Assembly: GCF_020510445.1 (NCBI RefSeq)
Contig: NZ_JAHBAG010000001.1
Location: forward strand, 2,084,501-2,148,500
Reading direction: 5' to 3'
DNA length: 64,000 bases
From: Hydrogenophaga taeniospiralis
Lineage (GTDB): Bacteria; Pseudomonadota; Gammaproteobacteria; Burkholderiales; Burkholderiaceae_C
The notes beneath the pieces were generated by a model. The model was not told the DNA's origin and made no database searches. It saw only the letters and a program-made list of their open reading frames with translations. This document shows, piece after piece, positions 43,892-52,400 of this stretch; within the stretch, counting starts at the first letter, position 1, and each line of letters starts with the position of its first letter. Both the position numbers and the translations under genes were made by a program.

Positions 43892-45694
43892 ATGGCCATG
43901 CGTTCCCACTATTGCGGTCTGGTGACCGAAGCCCTGCTGGGCCAAACCGTGCAGCTGTGCGGCTGGGTCAACCGCCGCCGCGACCACGGTGGCGTGATCT
44001 TCATCGACCTGCGCGACCGCGAAGGTTCTGTGCAGGTGGTTTGCGACCCCGACCGCGCCGAGATGTTCAAGACCGCCGAAGACGTGCGCAACGAGTTCTG
44101 CGTGCAGGTGACCGGTCTGGTGCGCGCGCGCCCCGAGGGCACGACCAACGACAACCTGAAAAGCGGCAAGATCGAGATCCTGTGCCACGAGCTCAAGGTG
44201 CTCAATGCCTCGGTCACGCCGCCGTTCCAGCTCGACGACGACAACCTGAGCGAAACCACGCGCCTGACGCACCGCGTGCTCGATCTGCGCCGCCCCTACA
44301 TGCAGAACAACCTGATGCTGCGCTACCGCGTGGCCATGGAAGTGCGCAAGTTCCTGGACGCCAACGGGTTCATCGACATCGAAACGCCGATGCTGACCAA
44401 GAGCACGCCCGAAGGCGCGCGCGACTACCTCGTGCCCAGCCGCGTGCACGACGGCCATTTCTTTGCGCTGCCGCAGTCGCCTCAGCTGTTCAAACAGCTG
44501 CTGATGGTGGCCGGCTTCGACCGCTACTACCAGATCACCAAGTGCTTCCGCGACGAGGACCTGCGCGCCGACCGCCAGCCCGAGTTCACGCAGATCGATA
44601 TCGAGACCTCGTTTCTGACCGAGGAAGACATTCGCGACATGTTCCAGGGCATGATCAAGACGGTGTTCCAGAACACGCTGGGTGTGGATCTGGGCGAGTT
44701 CCCGGTCATGGCCTACAGCGAAGCCATGCACCGCTTTGGCTCCGACAAGCCCGACCTGCGCGTCAAGCTCGAATTCACCGAGCTGACCGACGTGATGGCC
44801 GATGTGGACTTCAAGGTCTTCAGCGCTCCGGCCACGATGAAGAACGGCCGTGTGGTCGCCCTGTGCGTGCGTGGCGGTGCCGAGATCAGCCGCAGCGAGA
44901 TCGACGCCTACACCGAGTTCGTCAAGATCTATGGCGCCAAGGGCCTGGCCTGGATCAAGGTCAACGAAGTGGCCAAGGGCCGCGACGGCCTGCAGAGCCC
45001 GATCGTGAAGAACCTGCACGACGCGGCCGTGGCCGAAATTCTCAAGCGCACCGGCGCGCAGGACGGCGACATCATCTTCTTTGGTGCCGACAAGGCCAAG
45101 GTGGTGAACGACGCCATCGGCGCGCTGCGCCTGAAGATCGGCCACAGCGCCCTGGGAAAGAAAAACGGCCTGTTCGAAGACCGCTGGGCGCCGATGTGGG
45201 TGGTGGACTTCCCGATGTTCGAGCACGACGAAGAGGCCGACCGCTGGACCGCCGTGCACCACCCGTTCACCGCTCCGAAGGATGGCCACGAGGATTGGAT
45301 GGTGACTGCGCCAGAGAAGTGCATCGCCAAGGGCTACGACATGGTGCTCAACGGCTGGGAAATCGGTGGTGGCTCGGTGCGTATCCACACCGCCGCGGTG
45401 CAGCAGAAGGTGTTCGACGCGCTCAAGATCACACCCGAAGAAGCCCAGCTGAAGTTCGGCTTCCTGCTGGACGCGCTGCAGTACGGTGCGCCCCCGCACG
45501 GCGGCCTGGCCTTCGGCCTGGACCGCATCGTCACGCTGATGACCGGTGCCGAGTCGATCCGCGACGTGATCGCCTTCCCCAAGACCCAGCGTGCCCAGTG
45601 TCTGCTGACGCAGGCGCCCAGCCTTGTGGACGAGAAGCAGCTGCGCGAGTTGCACATCCGCCTGCGCAACGTGGACCTGGCCAAGACCGCCTGA
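43892..45694 (+). CDS. aspS: Aspartyl-tRNA synthetase
   Basis: Charges tRNA-Asp and, in organisms without AsnRS, often also tRNA-Asn. The 600 residues show the N-terminal OB-fold anticodon domain ([23 protein letters not shown]), the class II core with motif 2 [18 protein letters not shown], the bacterial GAD insertion and motif 3 [14 protein letters not shown]. Discriminating or non-discriminating character cannot be decided from this window. Followed by an intrinsic terminator. Confidence 0.97.
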   Translation: MAMRSHYCGLVTEALLGQTVQLCGWVNRRRDHGGVIFIDLRDREGSVQVVCDPDRAEMFKTAEDVRNEFCVQVTGLVRARPEGTTNDNLKSGKIEILCHELKVLNASVTPPFQLDDDNLSETTRLTHRVLDLRRPYMQNNLMLRYRVAMEVRKFLDANGFIDIETPMLTKSTPEGARDYLVPSRVHDGHFFALPQSPQLFKQLLMVAGFDRYYQITKCFRDEDLRADRQPEFTQIDIETSFLTEEDIRDMFQGMIKTVFQNTLGVDLGEFPVMAYSEAMHRFGSDKPDLRVKLEFTELTDVMADVDFKVFSAPATMKNGRVVALCVRGGAEISRSEIDAYTEFVKIYGAKGLAWIKVNEVAKGRDGLQSPIVKNLHDAAVAEILKRTGAQDGDIIFFGADKAKVVNDAIGALRLKIGHSALGKKNGLFEDRWAPMWVVDFPMFEHDEEADRWTAVHHPFTAPKDGHEDWMVTAPEKCIAKGYDMVLNGWEIGGGSVRIHTAAVQQKVFDALKITPEEAQLKFGFLLDALQYGAPPHGGLAFGLDRIVTLMTGAESIRDVIAFPKTQRAQCLLTQAPSLVDEKQLRELHIRLRNVDLAKTA

Positions 45695-45716
45695 TCGCGG
45701 AGGAGGCCGCAGAATG

Positions 45717-45743
45717 AGGGCGCTGGTTCAGCGCCCTTTTTTT
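45717..45743 (+). terminator. Intrinsic terminator after aspS
   Basis: AGGGCGCT (45717-45724) pairs with AGCGCCCT (45730-45737) around GGTTC, and a T run follows (45738-45743). nudB begins 13 bases later, so it is either read through at low level or has its own start. Confidence 0.88.
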
Positions 45744-45756
45744 ATGCCAAGCCGTC

Positions 45757-46215
45757 ATGGTTGAAGCCCGTTTTTTCAAGATTCCGCAGTCCGTGCTGGT
45801 GGTGATCCACACCCCGGCGTTGGAGGTTTTGTTGATCGAACGCTCCGACGCGCCGGGGTTCTGGCAGTCGGTGACCGGTTCCAAGGACGCGCTGGACGAG
45901 CCGTTCGAGGCCACGGCCGTGCGGGAGGTGCGGGAAGAAACCGGTCTGGATGCGTGTGCGCCGGGCCACGTGCTCACCGACTGGGCGCTGGAGAACGTCT
46001 ATGAGATCTACCCGCAGTGGCTGCACCGCTACGCGCCGGGGGTGACGCACAACACCGAGCACCTGTTCGGCCTGTGCATTCCGCGGCCGGTACCGGTGTT
46101 GTTGAACCCGCGTGAGCACCGGGCCCAAGTCTGGTTGCCCTGGATCGAAGCGGCTGACCGTTGTTTTTCTGCATCAAATGCCGAGGCCATTTCCTGGCTG
46201 GAATGCTTTCGTTGA
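45757..46215 (+). CDS. nudB: Dihydroneopterin triphosphate diphosphatase (Nudix)
   Basis: Nudix enzyme that removes pyrophosphate from dihydroneopterin triphosphate in folate synthesis. The 152 residues include GFWQSVTGSKDALDE and the Nudix box ending AVREVREETGL. The aspS-nudB order matches E. coli. It links loosely with folE at the end of the window, which makes the substrate, though the two are 17 kb apart. Confidence 0.92.
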   Translation: MVEARFFKIPQSVLVVIHTPALEVLLIERSDAPGFWQSVTGSKDALDEPFEATAVREVREETGLDACAPGHVLTDWALENVYEIYPQWLHRYAPGVTHNTEHLFGLCIPRPVPVLLNPREHRAQVWLPWIEAADRCFSASNAEAISWLECFR

Positions 46216-46468
46216 CACAAGATGAAACCTGAACCAGGGGCATTCCTGTGAAGCAGGATGCGCTACAGGCTTGAGTTGTTTAGGCCTCAAAAACACAACA
46301 AACAGGGCGATCACTGGTAGAAAATCACGAAAAAACGGTTGTATTTCCTGATTTACCGAACTCCAGATGTTGTAGTGCGTTTCTTTTTTGATAGGCTCGC
46401 CGGTAGAACTTTGGTTACACCTTGTAAATGTAGCGAGAGTTACATGGTGCAACTGTTTGTAGGCGAGC
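46216..46468 (+). promoter_or_regulatory. AT-rich upstream region of the giant surface-protein gene
   Basis: This 253-base gap is markedly richer in A and T than its surroundings. It contains GCATTCCTG/CAGGATGC imperfect dyads after nudB and runs of A. Near the gene an inverted repeat ATGTA-N8-TACAT (46429-46446) lies 22 bases before the start codon, flanked by TTGTA and GCAA. No convincing -35/-10 pair was found. The ribosome site appears to be AGGCGAG just before ATG 46469. Confidence 0.5.
46429..46446. promoter_or_regulatory. Inverted repeat ATGTA-N8-TACAT, possible operator
   Basis: Perfect 5-bp arms with an 8-base spacer lie in the untranslated region just before the giant gene. The position suits an operator or an RNA hairpin near the ribosome site. 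No regulator is identified. Confidence 0.35.
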
Positions 46469-49400
46469 ATGAACAAAACTTACAAGTCGATCTGGAACGA
46501 AACCCTCGGAACCTATGTGGCCGCTGCGGAAACCGCAGCCGCCACCGGACGCAAGACCTCCCCGGGACGCAAAGCCCGGCGGGTGCCGGCCAGAGCCCAT
46601 GCGGGGCAGCTGGCGCTGGAGCAGCGCATCGTGTTCGACGCGGCCTTGCCCGCGACCCTGGTTGAGACGCAAAGCGAGTCCAGCGCAGGTCAGAGCGACC
46701 CCTTGTATGAGGATCTGGACCAGCTCGAAGCCGACGACACAGCGCCAGAACCCGGTGTGGTGTCCGAAGAGCAGGGTGTTGATGAGGCGGCCCCCTTGCC
46801 CGAGGTGGAGGCTGCGACCGCGCCTGTGTCCGGGACCGATGAGACCGAGGCCGCTGCAGACGAGGCGGATGCCGACACGGACGAAACCGAAACCGCCACC
46901 GAGGTGGAGGGCGCTTCTGTCGAAGCCGACGATTCGGCCGATGCCGGGTCGGACGACCCCACGCAGGCCGAGCCTTCAGACGATGGGGTGGAGACCGCGG
47001 CCGGCGAGACCGAAATGGTCGAGGCGGTTGAGACCGAGCGCACGGAAGTCATTTTTGTGGATCCGGCGGCCGGGGACATCACGGAATACCTGGACACGCA
47101 CCCTGGCGAGGTCCATGTGCTCGACCCGGATCGTGACGGTGTTGAGCAGATCGCCGAGATTCTGGATGGCCGTACCGGCATCGACGCCATCCACATCGTC
47201 AGCCACGGGAGCGATGGGCAAGTTTTTCTGGGGTCCAGCACGCTGAACACGGACACCCTCTCGAACAACTACGGCGATGAAATGGATGTGATCGCCGCGG
47301 CCCTGAGCGAAGACGCGGACATCCTGATCTACGGTTGTGACGTGGCGTCCACGGAGGCCGGCGTTGAGCTGATGCAGGGCTTGTCCGACGCGACGGGTGC
47401 CGATGTGGCCGCTTCCACCGATGCGACCGGGGCGACCGAGATGGGGGGCGATTGGGTGCTCGAGGCCCAGGACGGCCAGATCGAGACGGAGGCCCTGGAC
47501 ATTGGCGCCTGGCAGGGCTTGCTTGGCACGACGATCTCCATCACGGGCAGCAACGTCACAAGCACCGGCTCGGGTTTTACGGTGACGGCCTACAACCTCG
47601 ACGGCACGCCGGGAACGGTTGCCGTGCTGACGGGGACGCCCCCAGGATTCGGGGTGGCTGGTGCTCAAGTCAATGGGGACCCAGGGGAGATCGGTGAGCA
47701 GGGCGGACTCGCTGAACGTCTGGAAATCAGTTTCGACGGGCAGGTGACCAGCGCGGATGTCTGGCTTGCCTGGCAGAACTCCACCGAATCTGCGGTGGTG
47801 AATCTGTACCAGGGTGGGACTTTGGTTGGAACCTGGACGCGAGGTGTGGGCGCAGGCAACGACGCAACAGAAGGACCGTTCACGATGGACGCTGGAGGGG
47901 TTCCGTTTGACCGAATGGTCTTCACGGTGCCCACCAACAACGCTGGCGTCGCTGACGATTACCTGGTCAACCGGGTTGACTTCGTCCTCATGCGTCCGCC
48001 CGAAGCGCAGAACGACGCCTTCACGACGGGGGAAGACACGGCCGTCAACGGTAATCTGTTTGCCAACAACGGCAATGGAACTGACAGCGACCCCGATGGT
48101 GACAGCTTCACGGTGACGGCCAACACCGATCCGGCCAACGGCACAGTGGTGGTCAATGCCAACGGCGGCTTCACCTACACGCCCAACGTCAACTTCAACG
48201 GCACGGACAGCTTTACCTACACCATCACCGATGCCGACGGCGGCACCAGCACCGCCACGGTGTCGATCACGGTCAACCCAGCGAACGACCCGCCGGTGGC
48301 CGTCGATGACGCGATCACCGTTGCCGAAGACACCCCGTTCACCTCGGTGGTGGACCTGGACGCCAACGACACGGACCTGGACGGTGACAGCCTGACGGTG
48401 GTGCCCGGCACCTTCACGACCACGGCCGGTGGAACCATCGTGATCGCGGCCAACGGCAGCTACACCTACACGCCGCCGGCCAACTTCAACGGCAGCGACA
48501 GCGTCAACTACACCGTGACCGACGGCAGCGCCACCGACGTGGGCACGCTGAACATCACGGTGAACCCAGCCAACGATCCTCCGGTGGCCGTTGACGACAG
48601 CATCACGGTCGCGGAAGACACCCCGTTCACCTCGGTGGTGGACCTGGACGCCAACGACACCGATCTGGACGGTGACAGTCTGACGGTGGTGCCCGGCACC
48701 TTCACGACCACGGCCGGTGGAACCATCGTGATCGCGGCCAATGGCAGCTACACCTACACGCCACCCGCCAACTTCAATGGCAGCGACAGCGTCAACTACA
48801 CGGTCACCGACGGCAGCGCCACCGACGTGGGCACGCTGAACATCACGATCACGCCAGCCAACGACCCACCGGTCGCGGTCGATGACGCCATCACGGTCGC
48901 GGAAGACACGCCGTTCACCTCGGTGGTGGACCTGGACGCCAACGACACCGATCTGGACGGTGATGCCCTGACCGTGGTGCCGGGTACCTTCACGACCACC
49001 GCCGGTGGAACCATCGTGATCGCGGCCAACGGCAGCTACACCTACACGCCGCCGGCCAACTTCAACGGCAGTGACAGCGTCAACTACACCGTGACCGACG
49101 GCAGCGCCACCGACGTGGGCACTCTGAACATCACGATCACGCCAGCGAACGACCCGCCGGTGGCTGTGGACGATGCCATCACGGTCGCGGAAGACACCCC
49201 GTTCACCTCGGTGGTGGACCTTGACGCCAACGACACCGATCTGGACGGTGACAGCCTGACGGTGGTGCCGGGCACCTTCACGACCACCCAGGGTGGCACG
49301 ATCGTGATCGCGGCCAACGGCAGCTACACCTACACGCCGCCGGCCAACTTCAACGGCAGCGACTCGGTGAACTACACGGTCACCGACGGCAGCGCCACCG

Positions 49401-52400
49401 ATGTGGGCACGCTGAACATCACGATCACCCCGGCCAACGACCCACCGGTCGCCGTGGACGACGCCATCACGGTGGCGGAAGACACCCCGTTCACCTCGGT
49501 GGTGGATCTGGACGCCAACGACACCGATCTGGACGGTGATGCCCTGACCGTGGTGCCGGGCACCTTCACGACCACGGCCGGTGGAACCATCGTGATCGCA
49601 GCCAACGGCAGCTACACCTACACACCGCCGACGAACTACACCGGGGCGGACTCGGTGAACTACACCGTGACCGACGGCACGGCGACCGATATCGGAACTT
49701 TGAACATCTCGGTGGGGCCGGCCAACGATCCACCGGTCGCGGTCGATGACAGCATCACGGTCGCCGAAGACACGCCGTTCACGTCCATCGTCGATCTGGA
49801 CGCCAACGACACGGACCTGGACGGCGACAGCCTGACGGTGGTGCCTGGCACCTTCACGACCACCGCTGGCGGGACCATCGTGATCGCGGCCAACGGCAGC
49901 TACACCTACACGCCGCCAGTGAACTTCAATGGCAGCGACAGCGTCAACTACACGGTCACCGACGGCAGCGCCACCGATGTGGGCACGCTGAACATCACGA
50001 TCACCCCGGCCAACGACCCACCGGTCGCCGTGGACGACGCCATCACGGTGGCGGAAGACACCCCGTTCACCTCGGTGGTGGACCTGGACGCCAACGACAC
50101 CGATCTGGACGGTGATGCCCTGACCGTGGTGCCGGGTACCTTCACGACCACCGCTGGCGGGACCATCGTGATCGCGGCCAACGGCAGCTACACCTACACG
50201 CCGCCGGCCAACTTCAATGGCAGCGACAGCGTCAACTACACGGTCACCGATGGCAGCGCCACCGACGTGGGCACGTTGAACATCACGGTGAACCCAGCCA
50301 ACGATCCTCCGGTGGCTGTGGACGATGCGATCACGGTGGCCGAAGACACGCCGTTCACCTCGGTGGTGGACCTGGACGCCAACGACACCGATCTGGACGG
50401 TGACAGCCTCACGGTGGTGCCCGGCACCTTCACGACCACCCAGGGTGGCACGATCGTGATCGCCGCCAACGGCAGCTACACCTACACGCCGCCGGCCAAC
50501 TTCAACGGCAGCGACTCGGTGAACTACACCGTGACCGACGGCACGGCGACCGACATCGGTACGCTGAACATCACAGTTGGCCCGGCCAACGACCCACCGG
50601 TCGCGGTCGATGACGCGATCACGGTCGCGGAAGACACACCGTTCACGTCCATCGTCGATCTGGATGCCAATGACGCGGATCTGGACGGTGATGCCCTGAC
50701 CGTGGTGCCCGGCACCTTCACGACCACGGCTGGCGGGACCATCGTGATCGCGGCCAACGGCAGCTATACCTACACGCCGCCGGCCAACTTCAACGGCAGT
50801 GACAGCGTCAACTACACCGTGACCGACGGCAGCGCCACCGACGTGGGCACTCTGAACATCACGATCACGCCGGCCAACGACCCACCGGTCGCGGTCGACG
50901 ACGCGATCACGGTCGCCGAAGACACACCGTTCACGTCCATCGTCGATCTGGATGCCAACGACACGGATCTGGACGGTGATGCCCTGAGCGTGGTGCCCGG
51001 CACCTTCACGACCACCCAGGGTGGCACGATCGTGATCGCGGTCAATGGCAGCTACACCTACACGCCACCGACGAACTACACCGGGGCGGACTCGGTGAAC
51101 TACACCGTGACCGACGGCACGGCGACCGATATCGGAACTTTGAACATCTCGGTGGGTCCGGCCAACGACCCACCGGTCGCGGTGGACGACGCCATCACGG
51201 TGGCGGAAGACACCTCGTTCACGTCCGTCGTCGATCTGGACGCCAACGACACCGATCTGGACGGGGACAGCCTGACGGTTGTGCCGGGTACCTTCACGAC
51301 CACGGCTGGCGGGACCATCGTGATCGCAGCCAATGGCAGTTACACCTACACGCCGCCGGCCAACTTCAACGGCAGCGACAGCGTCAACTACACCGTGACC
51401 GACGGCAGCGCCACCGATGTGGGCACGCTGAACATCACGGTGAACCCAGCCAACGATCCTCCGGTGGCTGTGGACGATGCGATCACGGTGGCCGAAGACA
51501 CCCCGTTCACCTCGGTGGTGGACCTGGACGCCAACGACACGGATCTGGACGGTGATGCCCTGAGCGTGGTGCCCGGCACCTTCACGACCACCCAGGGTGG
51601 CACGATCGTGATCGCGGTCAATGGCAGCTACACCTACACGCCACCGACGAACTACACCGGGGCGGACTCGGTGAACTACACCGTGACCGACGGCACGGCG
51701 ACCGATATCGGAACTTTGAACATCTCGGTGGGTCCGGCCAACGACCCACCGGTCGCGGTGGACGACGCCATCACGGTGGCGGAAGACACCTCGTTCACGT
51801 CCGTCGTCGATCTGGACGCCAACGACACCGATCTGGACGGGGACAGCCTGACGGTTGTGCCGGGTACCTTCACGACCACGGCTGGCGGGACCATCGTGAT
51901 CGCAGCCAATGGCAGCTACACCTACACGCCGCCGGCCAACTTCAACGGCAGCGACAGCGTCAACTACACCGTGACCGACGGCAGCGCCACCGATGTGGGC
52001 ACGCTGAACATCACGGTGAACCCAGCCAACGATCCTCCGGTGGCTGTGGACGATGCGATCACGGTGGCCGAAGACACCCCGTTCACCTCGGTGGTGGACC
52101 TGGACGCCAACGACACGGATCTGGACGGTGATGCCCTGACGGTGGTGCCCGGGACCTTCACGACCACCGCTGGCGGGACCATCGTGATCGCGGCCAACGG
52201 CAGCTATACCTACACGCCACCGACGAACTACACCGGGGCGGACTCGGTGAACTACACCGTGACCGACGGCACGGCGACCGATATCGGTACGCTGAACATC
52301 ACAGTTGGCCCGGCCAACGATCCACCGGTCGCGGTCGATGACAGCATCACGGTCGCAGAAGACACACCGTTCACGTCCATCGTCGATCTGGACGCCAATG

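Noticed and set aside
42806..45655. 949-codon frame antisense to fmdB-like, DUF502 and aspS genes
   Set aside because: It spans three real genes of the opposite strand and has no domain.
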